Shown here piece after piece: positions 44,061 to 56,494 of a stretch of DNA of 64,000 nucleotides. The stretch's first letter is position 1. Every line of letters begins with the position of its first letter. Both the position numbers and the translations under genes were made by a program. This DNA comes from Maylandia zebra (taxonomy: Eukaryota > Chordata > Actinopteri > Cichliformes > Cichlidae): the NCBI RefSeq assembly GCF_041146795.1, contig NC_135177.1:19481560-19545559 (forward strand). Reading direction: 5' to 3'. The notes below the pieces were generated by a model. It did not search any database. It saw only the letters and a list, made by a program, of their open reading frames with translations, and was not told the DNA's origin.

Positions 44061-45484
44061 GAGCAAGGTTTTCCAGATGTAAGCAGTCCTGACAGGCAAA
44101 AACAAGCCCAAAACAGCAGAGCTCAGCTCCGCTTGCGGAATGTCAAACAGACGGAACTTTCTTCCTCAAACCACACTCGTTTGATTCATGAAAAGGCACA
44201 AATGGGCAAATTGTATTATTCCAGAGCTGGCAGTTCTTATTTTCATTTTTGATGAAACAGCTGTGGCGAGCCCGGTGTCTGTGCGCCATCTGGTGGTGCA
44301 AAAATATATATCGCTCGAAGAAATGAACGTTTTTATCAGTTAAAAAAAGAGCGATGGAGAAAACGATCAACTGGCTTACATTTTGCATTATTTTGACAGC
44401 TTCTGCACATCCACCAGTTACATGCTCACGACTTCACCCTGACCTCTGCCCAACAGCAGGGTGTGTGCAGTGTGGCTGCACCTGCAGACAGAATTGTGTA
44501 CTATAAGCAAAACAGTCAATAAAAACACACCGGAAATTGATAGAAAAGCAGATTGTTAATGACGTTACAACCGCCTCAGAAAAAATCTCACCATCAGCTC
44601 TTTCCAAAAACCTTTTGCAAGCAGCTCCTTGTACCGTCTTTTTTTCACTGCATCGGAGGCAGAAGGATCAGTCATTCACACACACAGACACACACACACA
44701 AGAGATTTCCATCATTGTTTCAGAGTTGTGTGTTTGAATGTCCTTGGCACGATACATGCCAGGTTCACTGTCACGTGCCATTGCTTGAACAACAGAGAGC
44801 AGCCATCAATGATTTTATTAATAATAGTTTCCCCCTTCATAGTGGAAACAGGACAATAATAACACAACCATCAATCAGTGTTAAAGAATGAGTGATTTTG
44901 TTTACAGGTTATTGACACACTGATTGTATCATCTAGAATAGCCGACTGATGCTCACACGCCGACGAGTTTAAGCACCATATTCAAATCTTTTAGCTCTGG
45001 TTTGGTCTCCTCCACAGAAATGATCGCCAAGTAAGTGAGTCTCAATTCAGCAAAAGGCAAAATATCACTATATTTAAAACAATGCTCAGTCCCTCAGCTG
45101 TTGAGAACCGTTTGAGATCTGATGGACAGCTGTCTCAACCTATCACATCAGCCCTGGTGCCTGCCACTTTCACTTTACATCAGCTCCAAGCACTTTCCAG
45201 ATGTCAGTGAGAAACAAACCCAAAGGATTCCTGTTTCATGATACCAAATAATATAGAGTGCAAGCTATTTGTTGATGCTTTAAAGCAGATAAACTGTTAT
45301 TACTCCTATTTTAAATGTTGCCCAAGTTTGCAGTACTGTTAGGCTCATTCAAAGATTTATTACTTGCATCTGTGTTCACCAGAAACACCAGATAATTAGT
45401 TTCCACTTCACCTTTTTCCAGCTGGCCAGTGCATTGCTATTTTTCTATGTGAAGGTTAAAACACCTCCTTGGCAAAGGCTAAAT

Positions 45485-46015
45485 ATACAGTGCTCAAAAA
45501 AATTAAGTATATTATATATTACAGCATAAAATAAATTTTAGGTATACAACTAACTTAGTAAACATAAACCATTATTTCATCTGCTCTTATCCAAGTAAAA
45601 GTGACAGCAGATATCCTGGAGAGTGCCCGGTTTTTCTTTTTGTCAGTGTCCTTGTCAGCATGAAATGTTGCCTGCAGCACATTCAGGTTGCACGGGTAGC
45701 CCAGCGCCTCCAGGATGACACATCCATATGTGCCATCACCAGAAGGTTTGCTGTGTCTCTCAGCGCAGTCTCGACAGTCCTGAGGAGAAACCAGGACACG
45801 AGCTGTTACACGAGTGCTGTACAGAACCATCAGCTTCAACAGCAGGACTGTTAACTGCTCCTTTGTTTGAGGAGGACCAGGAGGAGATCTGCCAGAGCTT
45901 GACAGAAAAAAAAAATCAGGAGGGATTGGGACACTACCTGCAAAACCATTCCCTTTCTGGGAGTTGTTGCTTCTCCAGTGCAGCTGTTGTCACTTAACCA
46001 CAGTGGTTTATGCTA
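45485..46015 (+). mobile_element. Fragment of a Tc1-like transposon (N-terminal transposase part)
   Basis: The plus strand at 45660-45850 encodes a piece typical of the helix-turn-helix region of Tc1 transposases (VARVAQRLQDDTSICAITRR, FAVSLSAVSTVLRR). The sequence starts near acagtgctcaaaaaaattaa. The catalytic part is missing. It lies between chn2 and cpvl. Confidence 0.7.
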
Positions 46016-46179
46016 TGTGTACTGGACAGAGTAAAATCCCTGAAGTTTTACTGACTTTGTGTTATTGGATCTACTCTGTAGTCACTTAAAGAACTAATTA
46101 CATTTTATTTTGAGCAGTGGATAAAGTATTACCAAAACAGCTACTGAAAACTGTCTTACTTTGAAACTTTGTGAACAAA

Positions 46180-46670
46180 TTATGAGAGGAGATGAGATGA
46201 GATAGCCTTTATTTGTCAGTTGCAGGTCTTTTGCCCACAACCGAGATGACAGACCTTGCCGACCGTACATACAATACACAAACATCACATTGGGGAGACA
46301 GGTCAGGCTAGGTAGCGAGGAAAAAACATTGAAATGTGTAACACAAAAGGATAATACAGGAATGCACAGATATCAACACACCATAGCACAATAAACACAG
46401 ACAGTTCCAGTGTGTACATCTGATCTGGGACCGCTGCAATCTTTCGACTGCGCCTCCAACTGACCCGATGTCCACATCAGAGGGGAGGTAAGCGTTGGAG
46501 GTGGTGTTGGATCCGGGGTAGGGAGGGTGATGCGTCGGTGAGTGCTTATCAGTATCAGTATATGTATGTGTGTGCGTGTCCATAGTTCAGCTGAGACAGT
46601 GTCCTTCGCCCTGCCAGGCTAAGTAAACAGTCTTCCAGCCAACCCTGGTGGCCTTGTAGGGAATGGGAAG
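46180..46670. repeat. Retroposon-like dispersed repeat, family uncertain
   Basis: It begins with gagatgagatgagatagcc and tttatttgtcag, the style of the 3' end of fish retroposons, and contains no ORF of note. The call rests on general resemblance only. Confidence 0.35.
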
Positions 46671-46953
46671 GAACAGACTAAACACAGTCGTTATCAGGGT
46701 ATTTTCTGTATGTTTAAAAGTGTCAGTTAGTGCTTTTTAAAAAAAAAAAAAAAAGTTAGGAACTGCTGTCTGCAATTTACAACCAGGAGACTAACAGAAA
46801 ACATGCCAGCGTTGGTGCTGCATGGTGTAGTTTGTATTATACTGTTAAGGTCTGTCTAGGGACGTTGGTGTAATGACACATGTGGCCATTAAAGCCACAG
46901 TCGAATGGCGTCTCCTGCTAGGCACGACTGAGGGCTGATTAAACAACAACGAC

Positions 46954-47095
46954 CACGTGATCCAGTATCTCATGTGACCGGCACAGAGCCGATCATGTGA
47001 CTAAAATCACAGTGAGACCGGATTTGTTACTCCACCTGCCTTCGCCTGTGTTAGAAGGTGAAGTCTGTGTTGCTGCCGGTGTTTGCGACAATGAG
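46954..47095 (+). promoter_or_regulatory. cpvl: cpvl promoter with E-box cluster and first exon
   Basis: CACGTG at 46954-46959 is followed by CATGTGACC (about 46971) and CATGTGACT (about 46995), just before the first exon, which ends ATGAG at a gtgag donor (47096). Palindromic CACGTGA-type sites are the kind bound by TFEB/MiT factors at lysosomal genes, and CPVL is a secretory/lysosomal protease. The binding is inferred. Confidence 0.45.
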
Positions 47096-50000
47096 GTGAG
47101 TTTTGAAAGAATGACGATAAGTTCATGCTCGCAGTCAGGGGCGTGCAGCCTCGCTGTGGTCGCACTGTTTTGAAATCTGAGTGTCTTGGGGGTGCTTGAG
47201 GTTCACACATCGTTGGCCAGGCCCGCATTGTGATATCTATGTTACATATATTGGCAGGCTGCTGAGAGAAACTCTGGGTGTCCTCTTACTGTGGGCCTGT
47301 CTGCACTCCGCCGCCTTCGGGGGCTGCTCGTCGTTTTTCTGCCGAAAATCTCCCCGCGTCAGCGGCCTGAACGGAGTCGACCCCGGTGCCCCTCTCTTTC
47401 TCACTCCTTATCTGGAGAAGGGCGCTATAGATGAAGGTAAACTTGTATTTGTGTTACTACGAAGTAAAGTACTATAGATTGGCTTCGTGCTTTTTGTGTT
47501 GCACATCCACAATGTGGCGATATCTCGTTCTTCCAGCCAGGAAACTGAGTCTGGTGGGAGACCTGCCAGGAGGCAATAAGTCAGTCAAGAGTTATGCTGG
47601 ATACCTCACAGTCAACAAAAAATACAACAGCAACCTCTTCTTTTGGTTCTTCCCTGCTTCCATGGTAGGCCTAACTTCTTTTACCACAGGGGCTTCCCAA
47701 ATTTACAGTACTCTTATTTGTGCAGTGTGACAGGAATCACTGAGAGGACGGAGAGATTTTAGGATCAAATCTGTGTGGGGTTTTCAGAAGTCAACTTTAT
47801 CTTTAGTCCCTCTGTGAAGTTGTGATATTTAGTCAGCTGCAACCAGGAATACCCAGGTTTTCCTTTGCTGATTTTTAAAGCAAAAATCCTTACAGGAAGA
47901 GAGCTTGTTTTACTTTTTAACTTACACTTGTGCCTTTTTTATTATGTCTTTTAATCATTAACTGAGTGTTTTGTTTTTTAATTTTATTTATGAAAATGCT
48001 CCAGAGCAGTGGAGATTGACGCATTTAATGACAGCAAGTAAAGTTTGAATCTTACTGAATGTTTTTTACTAAAAAGCCTCCAGGGAAAAAAAGAATCTGG
48101 AAAGGTTCTAAACAACTTCCTTTTACCCCTGTTGGACCAGAATACATATACAACTGTGATCAGGAGTTTAAATCACATTAAAAATGAGCATGAATGTTAG
48201 GGTCACTATGAACATGATTTCTTTGCACTGTTTTTTCTCTAGGGTGGAATGATTGTGCAACACACATCTATAATTACGTAAAAAACAGGAATTGGGTCAA
48301 AAGTATACATAGAGGTTCAAATCTATTCATTCACTTAAATCTTTTAAAAAGTAGCGCTGAAGGTTCTACAATGTCTTTTAGCTTGACAAGGCCTATTAAC
48401 TTCTGGTTGATTGATGACAAGTGGTAGGTTCACTGTCTCAACATAAATAGGAAAAAGTTTGACACTACCTATCAGACCAATGCTCAGAACAATGGGGAAA
48501 GTCCAAGCAACTCGGTGGAAGGAGAATTATTGATTTACACAAGTTAGGAAGGTCTTTTGGGGCCATTTCTAAACACTGCAGATTCCAAAATCATAATTTT
48601 AAACAACTGTATGGCGGTAAAAGTCCACTAGGTGGCGCTAGTTTCTTAAACTTTGTGCTTGCTCTGATGTGACTGATAGGCAAACCAGGAGAAAGCTCCA
48701 GTCCTGCTCTGGCTGCAAGGTGGGCCTGGTGGCACGTCCATGTTCGGTCTCTTTGTGGAACATGGGCCGTATGTGGTGTACAAGAACATGACGGGTAAGA
48801 ACTGATTTGCAGCAGCAAGACTCCCAGGTTGTTTAAACCTTCTTATAAAGTTTATATCCTCTGTCTTTGCAGTCGGTCCGAGGGATTATGCCTGGACAGC
48901 CAGATATTCAGTTTTGTACATTGATAATCCAGTATGTATTTCTGATTTATCATCACATTAAAAAAAAAAAAGCAGTATTACTTAAAATGTCATTTTCACT
49001 TGGTGCTTTTGAAACATTGAGGAAGTGTTGGGATTTTATGTTTTCTTTTTTCTCCTCTCTCTCTAGGTTGGAACAGGTTTCAGCTTCACTGAAGATGACA
49101 GAGGTTTCGCTCAGGACCAGGATGATGTTGGCAGAGATTTGTACAAGTAAAATATGACCATCTAATTTGCATGTAGTCATTTCATTTATCTTCACAGTAA
49201 TGATCGTTACTAACTCTTTTTCTTATTCTCCTCTTTTCTTTTATAAGTGCTTTGACACAGTTCTTCCAGATCTTTCCTGAATATCAGTCCAATGAGTTCT
49301 ACGCAACTGGAGAGGTCAGAAAATAATTTTTCCACACTTCACAGAGCAGTATGACACGAGTAGCTATTTAAACAGAGCAACATGATTACAGGGCTAGCAG
49401 ATATATACTTACCATGCTAACCAATTAATACTTTTTGCAAAATATAATGAAATTTTAATGTCTTATTTTGTTAAGATGGCCTCCTCACCATGCAATACAT
49501 TCTCTTTGCAGTCATATGCAGGGAAGTATGTCCCTGCCGTTTCTTACTACATTCATAAAAACAACCCTACTGCCAAGGTGAAAATCAACTTCAAGGGGAT
49601 GGCTATTGGCGATGGACTCTGTGATCCAGAGCTGGTGCGTATGTAGAAGAATTTTATTATTTAGACGTAAACTCTGTCCTAAGATTGTTCCTGAAAGTGC
49701 TAATGTTTGATTCATAAGACATGCTTAATCATAAAACTTGCTCAGGCAGGAATGACATTTAGAACTTAAGCAGCTGTGTTGCAATTTTGTAGTTGCACAA
49801 TGCCATCGCAACTCACGGTGCAGTCGGAAAACGGCCAACAGAAAAGCAAACTCTTTAGAAGACCTGATCGTGACGATGGTAGAGAAGGTTTGGTGCTGCT
49901 GCGGTGAGCGAGGTGTGGCAGAACAAAAAGAGTTTTCTAAAGGCTTGGACTTATGTGTGACCTAAACTGCCATATCCCTACGTAACCGGCAGGAAAATCT

Positions 50001-52025
50001 CCTGGATAAAGTCTAGAGTTGGCTTAGAAAGAGTTTAATAAAGCATTAAAGCATCTGTTTCATGAACAAGACTCATTGACTTACACATTTTTTTCCCTCA
50101 TATGGTCTAAATGTGTGTCTTCATTGAAACACAGGCTGCTGTGTCTTTTGCTTTCATTGTCCACACTGTACGTTCGTCCTCCACTTTGCTCATGTTTGAT
50201 GCCATCTGCTCCTATATGCTGATGCAGAAAGGTGACAGTATAGTGACAGTTTACTGTTCTTCCACATCAGATGCTGGGTGGCTACGGTGAGTTCCTGTAC
50301 CAAACGGGAATGATAGATGAACTCCAAAAGCAATACGTTGACCAGCAGACAGACCATGGAGTTAAGCTCATCCAGCAGGAGAAGTGGGTGGAGGCTTTTG
50401 AGGTAATGAGTTGATGTTGTTCGTCATCTACATTTGCAGTATTTTCTAATTGTTGAAGGCACACCTGTCATGGATGCCTTTTTCATTTCAATCGTCTGAC
50501 TTCAGGTCTTTGATCGTTTGCTGAATGGCGATGTAGATCCTTATCCCTCCTTCTTCCAAAATGCAACAGGTTGTACCAACTACTTCAACTACTTGATATG
50601 TCAGGTACTCGGAGTTCCTTGAAGTTCTTTTTTGTAAACTGTTGCTTTTTAACAGCTTAAAGAACTCACAAATTTCCTTTGTGTTCCTCAGGAGCCTGAG
50701 GATCAGGACTACTTCTCCCAGTTTGTGACCCTGCCTGAAGTGCGACGTGCCATCCACGTGGGCAACCTGACGTTCCACGATGGCTCTGAGGTGGAGAAGC
50801 ACCTCCTGCAGGATGTCATGAAGACCATCAAACCATGGCTGGGGGTGCTGATGGACAACTACAGGGTAAAAACTGCAGGGTCATCCTTTTTTCTTTTTTT
50901 TTAAATCTAAAACGCACAAGGGGAAAATGTGAAGGGGGAGAAAAAAATCAGGATTTTGCTCATGATGTTTTATATTTAGAGTGTGAGACAAATGTTTTAC
51001 TTTTATCACTTTATTTATTTATTGACAAGTGAACTGGGCATCATTCTCAAGTCTTAACAGGAAACAATCTTTAAAAAAAAAAGCCCAACTCAGACACTGT
51101 TGAACTTCGTTACATCATCTTCTATGGATGGGGTCCAAAAGGAAAACCTTACAGAAGACTGTAGGAGCACAAAAAGAAGCCTGATGAAAACTGGAAGCGC
51201 ATTCTTCGGTCAATGAGATCAAGATAAATTTGTTCATCCCCTGGTTGGTGTGAAGCACAGAGGTGTCAGCGCTGCGTGAGTGCAAAAAGTGCTTAGGGGG
51301 ATGACTTCTACAGATGACACTAGGCGTGACCGTCGATGGAGCACAATACTGGATGACGAGATGACTCGCAGTCTCCAGAACTGAGTCAGGAAAGCTTGAT
51401 GAAGATTCAAAGCGCAGTGAAAGGGAGGGGGAGAGAAAAGAGAAGTGAAAACTCTGGGGTATTTTAAAGAGAAAGGTGGAGGAATGCAACACTTCCAGGA
51501 AAGAGCCGCTGAGAGGTTGTTTCTGAAGAAGAGCAGAGCACGTCTCCGGGTGACGAGGATTCAGTCTGATATCAAAAACAACAGTTGCTGTGTGTGTGTG
51601 AATCTATGGAGTCAGTTAACTGATACAAGTTGAATGTATTTATCCAGGTCTTGATGTATAGTGGTCAGCTAGATGTGATTGTGGCTGCTCCACTGACTGA
51701 GAGGTTCCTGCCCACTGTGAACTGGACCGGGGCTGCCGAGTACAAAAAAGCCCCTCGCTTCCACTGGAAGGTTCAGCCCACTGACACGGAGGTGGCGGGT
51801 TATGTTCGGCAAGTTGGAGAGTTTTATCAGGTGAGCGGATTGTGAAATAAAAGGCCAAATGCATGATCTTAAATCTCTCGGCGTTATTGAGGTTTACCGT
51901 TATCCGCTGTCTGTCTCTTCATGCAGGTCATCATACGAGGAGGAGGGCACATTCTGCCTTACGACCAACCGCAGAGGTCCTTTGACATGATTGACAGATT
52001 CTTGTCAACTCAGGGCTGGAAATGA
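47091..52025 (+). CDS. cpvl: Probable serine carboxypeptidase CPVL
   Basis: CPVL is an S10-family serine carboxypeptidase of the secretory/endolysosomal route. Exons: 47091-47095 (coding part), 47258-47436, 47537-47664, 48680-48794, 48873-48931, 49067-49146, 49248-49314, 49512-49634, 50271-50402, 50506-50604, 50692-50865, 51648-51830, 51927-52025; phases join to 480 aa (human 476). Signal peptide: [20 protein letters not shown]. Motifs: oxyanion region [14 protein letters not shown]; nucleophile GESYAGKY (Ser about 212); [17 protein letters not shown] (Asp about 396); [11 protein letters not shown] (His about 456). The catalytic triad is complete, so the enzyme should be active. Several N-glycosylation sequons are present (NMT, NAT, NLT, NWT). 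It is divergent from chn2 and convergent with creb5. The start rests on a 5-nt coding first exon. Confidence 0.95.
48155..48620 (+). mobile_element. Tc1-like relic in a cpvl intron
   Basis: It shares text with the copy at 4518-5240 (agggtggaatgattgtgcaa at 48240-48259 against a diverged match near 4660). Further on it carries the N-terminal part of a Tc1-type transposase in sense direction (ggtcttttggggccatttct near 48550). It is cut off just before cpvl exon 48680. Confidence 0.65.
49635..50270 (+). other. cpvl intron, nothing recognised
   Basis: The interval follows the exon carrying the catalytic Ser. I see no exon-like or repeat sequence that I can name. Confidence 0.5.
51115..51420 (+). 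mobile_element. Tc1-like transposase fragment in a cpvl intron
   Basis: The plus strand resembles the central catalytic part of a Tc1 transposase (gaaaactggaagcgcattct at 51186 on, then gatgacttctacagatg near 51300). It is interrupted by stops and short deletions and no ends are visible. It lies between cpvl exons 50692-50865 and 51648-51830. Confidence 0.6.
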
Positions 52026-52555
52026 AAAGCACGGGTGGAGAAGTGCAAATGTTCAAGCACCTTCACTTTAGAGAGCACATCGAGCACAGAGCGTTGATTT
52101 AAGACTGATTGTCACAGCTAACTTAAATCAAGTTTTTGTTTTCATCATTTTTTTGCAGAACTTTTTAAAAACCAGAGGATACATTTCTTCTAAGCGTGTG
52201 CTCTCTGATGCACACTCTTAGCTTGGATGCGATATCTGGATTGTTGCAAACAGAAATCGTAAAACTGATAAATCAGGTTAACGTCTTAAATTTTAGGGGT
52301 TCATGTTTGTTTGTTTTCTCGGGTCAGTATGAGTTAATGAATGTTGTGTGAAATCAGTGCACGCTTCGGAGACGAAATTCAATGCAGCCAAAACACATTT
52401 CACTCATATCAAGATTTCTTTTAAAAGAACTTTTAAAACGGTTCATACAATTTTTAAATGATTTCATGTATTGAAGCAAAAGGTTCTAAGCAGTTCTTTG
52501 TACCTTCCTGTGGCACTTACACTAAGATAAAAGGTTATTATATGCAAAGTGATTG

Positions 52556-52561
52556 AATAAA
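52556..52561 (+). promoter_or_regulatory. cpvl: cpvl polyadenylation signal (first of two)
   Basis: AATAAA about 530 bp after the cpvl stop codon. A second AATAAA at 52780-52785 would give a 3' UTR about 225 bp longer. Confidence 0.6.
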
Positions 52562-52785
52562 GCTTGGAGGTGTTTCTGGTCCAACTGCTACCAGTTATGA
52601 ATGCATGCTTTGTTTTCAGTCACTAAAGGTGGAATTATTTTTTTCTAACACAAGTTTGATTTGTATTAAAGAACCTTTTTCTTCAATATATCCAATTCTT
52701 TTTAAAGTTTGTGTTTTGTGTTTGAATGTCTGTCACAGTCAGAAGGGACTGTAAAGCCTTAAGTGTTGAAATTACTTGAAATAAA

Positions 52786-53834
52786 GATGTTTCTTTTTTT
52801 AAAACATCACATTGTGTTACTTACAACCTTTTGCTTGAGGCCATTAAGTGTTTTTATCATTGTGTTATATTGTGGTCTACCTCCCAGTAGATGAGAGACG
52901 GGGAAAAGCCAAAAATGATGGTGGTGCACACTTTATCTTGGAGAGGAAGTGGAGTCAGATCTGGTTAGTGTTGCTGTTTGTGGAACAGTGGTTTGTACTG
53001 TCACCTCACAGGAAGAAGGACCTGGATTCAACTCTCAACTCTGCGTGATGACCCTGCGATAGAGTGGAAACTTGTCCAAGGTGTGACTGGTCACTGGGAT
53101 AGCTTCCAGTCCCTGAAAACTAAAACGAAACTATGGAAAAGAAATATAACTTCAGTAGAAGAAATGAGCGAGCAAAACCCTGTGGGTCTGAAACTAAACT
53201 GAGAAGTGAACCAATTGAGGTGGGATTTGAAAACATTGCTCGATGTGAAAGTATTGTTTGGGAAAGTGAATAAGTTGTACACCAGGGGTCATGATACTCC
53301 AAAGACAAGTCTCTGCTTGGCTGCTAACTGGCATAGATCATTGCCTCCCCAAACTGCTGTCAGTCATTAAATGCACTTTGAAAATGAAATCACTGGAGCT
53401 CTTGATCATCCGAAGTAAGGTCCTGAAAAAGTCCTCTTCATTACTTAAAGAGGTCCCTCCGCATGTGTCCACAGTAGCAGCCGGAAATGAATTTCTTACA
53501 CAACAATGTTTATTTTTATTGCTTATTTGTTTCATTGTTGTGGCTAAGATTTAATTGTCTCTCTGCATCGGCAGTGATTTGGCATTTTGACAGGATTCAA
53601 CAAAGATGTTTGTGTACTGAAGTTAACTGCCATGTTATTTCATCGGGCATCTATCAAGCTGTCTAGACAGTTCAATAATTAATGAGCATTCTAAACCTTT
53701 AAAGCATCTTACTATTTAATGAGCAGTCATTTTTCAAGGACAAGCATCAGCAAATGCTGTTGATCCTTTGATTGAAATATTACTTTCCTGGGTTTCAGAA
53801 ACAATGACATCATGTCGCGCGAATGAATGTTACA
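52786..53834. other. Intergenic between convergent cpvl and creb5
   Basis: About 1 kb without any recognised exon. The TRIL gene, which lies between these two genes in mammals, is not present here: no leucine-rich-repeat ORF occurs. Confidence 0.55.
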
Positions 53835-53844
53835 GAACAAGTGC

Positions 53845-53850
53845 TTTATT
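53845..53850 (-). promoter_or_regulatory. creb5: creb5 polyadenylation signal
   Basis: TTTATT on the plus strand (AATAAA on the minus strand), about 2.65 kb after the creb5 stop codon. CREB5 genes have long 3' UTRs, so this is a reasonable end. Confidence 0.5.
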
Positions 53851-54822
53851 TTCATACCGTAATGTAACTGCAGTGATACTTTAACATCTGTACAAATGCA
53901 AAATAAAATGGAGACAATGTAATTACGGACCAAAAGAAACAAACAAAAAAATGTACAAGGATATGCAGGCAGGAATGGATCCCATCCGTTTGTTACATAT
54001 CAACAATGTACTTAAGCGCTGGGGTGAGCCTCGACGTACAGCAAAAGGCAACAAGTGCAAACATTATTTACAAACGTACCACACGTTTATTCTCCCTTCT
54101 AAAAGAAAGGTGGTTGCATTACATGTACAGGATTATAGAAATTAATATTATGTACAATATTTATACTTTTAGACTTAAAATAATACAATTACAACATCAT
54201 TAATATGTAGGAATTGTTCTCTCTCACACACAGACACACTCACGCTGTACTTCCATAGCTCCTTTTTTTTGTATACCTATATAGTAACAAATGCATTTTT
54301 ATTATGAACATGGATCCACTATCAGAAATGAAAACTCCTAATAATTCCAGTTGAAAGCGCGATGAGGTCATAAACATATTTTCACATGCATGAGGTTAAT
54401 TTGGAATGGTCTGATCTAAACAGGGTTTTACAAACAGCCAAAATTAAGGCAAGCTTCAGTTCAGAGGGTCGGTGCAACAAAGCCCTTTTACAAAGGATTT
54501 TCTAAGACTCGTCACTCAATAATCATCTCACACACACACACTAAACAGCACGCACAGATTTTAAGGGTAAGAAACAACATGAATACATCAAATGCCTTCA
54601 CAAAAACCACCATGTGGTCCGTTATGGGGAAAGATATTTTTCAATTAAACGGGAAAGAACAAATTCAACGCTATCAGGTCCTTAATCATGCCTGGCAGTG
54701 CAAGCTCCAGGTTCCATTATTCTTTTTATGGGCATGTGAAACAAGCCAGGCATATTTTCTCTATAAAGCCAAACATAGTTACAGGTTGTCGCTGGTGTGT
54801 GAAGACAGGGAGGAGGGCTTTT

Positions 54823-54848
54823 TGGGGGGAGGGGGGGGGGGGGGGGGG
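54823..54848. repeat. Poly(G) tract
   Basis: ggggggaggg followed by a run of about 16 G on the plus strand; C-rich in the creb5 transcript. Confidence 0.9.
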
Positions 54849-55512
54849 ATCACTGAGAATTACCTCTGACCTTAATATGGCTATTCTACCCTCCGTCATA
54901 ACAGAGGACAAAGTGCATAGACAGCTCTGCGATCGCTCCACCTGTGCGTGGAAAGTATTTCATCCGTCCTACTGTAAAAACACAGTGCATTGTGGTCATC
55001 ATGCTCATGAACTGACATTCCTGGTCATATGGAAGTGGAAATAAAGAGGCGCTGCAGCCTAAAGGAGATGGATGTAGAAAAGGTCGCCTGTAAGAAACTC
55101 AGGAGATTTGGCCTTAGGTGTAACAGACATCTGTAAGAAAGCCCATAACAAAAATTCATAGAAAAACAAAAGAAAAAGCAGAGATAATTATGGTGATTAA
55201 AACGAAGCTATTAAATATAATAAGCCAGAAAAGCTTTTTAAGGAAGATTCAGGCACATTGTGATATCTTGGAAAGCACAAACACGAGCTGCTCTTCTTCA
55301 GGAATTGCAAGTTGTGGTGGTGGAAAAGAAAAAGAGAAAAAAAAAGATAAACAGATATATATTTTCTCACATACTTTTCTTTCTTAATACAAGTCGAACT
55401 TTGTTCTGCAGCAGGAAAGAGGGACAAAACACAAATATATATATAACAATATTCACATGCCAGACTGTGCACACACTCAATCAAATGTTATTTCATTTTG
55501 GTCTGAATGCAC

Positions 55513-55513
<1 letters not shown>

Positions 55514-55566
<53 letters not shown>
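55514..55566. repeat. (CA)26 microsatellite
   Basis: An uninterrupted CA array inside the probable creb5 3' UTR; it reads as a UG repeat in the mRNA. Confidence 0.95.
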
Positions 55567-55567
<1 letters not shown>

Positions 55568-56426
55568 CAAGAGGCCTCAACGATTAAAAAGCTTCAGTTG
55601 GTCCTGGAGAGCGGAGGACGCTGATCTCCGCTGCTGAGCTGCCTCACTGGTATCACAGTGTACAGTTCTGTCGCTGCAACAGCATCAAATGTCCTTGGCC
55701 ATTCTGATCATTAATGTGGGCGTACAGTAGAAAAAAGATGATCAACACTGTGATGTATTGCTTCCGTCTGAGCATATGGTATTTTCACTGTCACGCCGTA
55801 TATTATAAAGCTTTTTTTGTTTGTTTGCTTGTTTTTAAAGAATACTGCCGACAGGGAAGATTGTTAACAGTCATATATGTTTCTTGGAAAAAAAGAAAAA
55901 GGGTCATTTCACCTGCTTGCATATTCCTGTCTTCAAGACATCCGTGTTCAAAGTCTGACTTTAAACAACAAATAAAACGCAGCGACGTCCCCCTCAGTTT
56001 TTCAGATTTTTCAGTGTCTTCCACATTGCTGCAAGCTTACGCAGCTTACGGTCACTCTTTATTCAGTCCACTGGGCACATAGAGATGTAAGACCTGTATT
56101 TTTGTTTTTTAAGAGATGACAGTCTGAGGCACGCGTCTCTGTCCTCTGGTTTCATGAGCATCGTGATCAATTTTGTACCATTACAAAACAGAAAAAGTCA
56201 CTGAAATGGTGCATGAGATTAACAAAAATGTCTTTCCACTAAGCACAAAAAAAGCAGAATTAAAAAAACGCGCCAAAAAACATAAAAGTTTTATGCGTTA
56301 ATAGGATTGGTCTATAAAAATAGATACTGTAGCTACTGTATAAAGAACAGCCTCACAGGCCTTTGAGGTTTTTCTTGATGGAGAATGAGGAGCAGCACGT
56401 GCAGCTGGCGACCCTCAAAAAGCATG

Positions 56427-56457
56427 GGTGGTGGGGGGGGGGGGGGGGGGGGGGGGA
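56427..56457. repeat. Poly(G) tract close to the creb5 stop codon
   Basis: ggtgg followed by about 26 consecutive G on the plus strand. In the mRNA this is a long C run starting about 40 nt after the stop codon. Confidence 0.9.
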
Positions 56458-56494
56458 TTCGTGGCTGCAGCCGAGGTTACGGTCTCCTTTGTCC

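Larger units (their letters stand above)
44061..46950. other. Intergenic between chn2 and cpvl
   Basis: No gene is recognised. The interval holds the Tc1-like relic at 45485-46015, a retroposon-like repeat at 46180-46670 and an A14 run near 46740. Confidence 0.5.
53851..56494 (-). other. creb5: Probable creb5 3' UTR
   Basis: AT-rich sequence with no recognised exon. It includes poly(G) tracts on the plus strand (54823-54848 and 56427-56457, poly(C) in the mRNA) and a CA array (55514-55566, UG repeat in the mRNA), all of which would be transcribed if the UTR runs to 53845. Confidence 0.5.
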
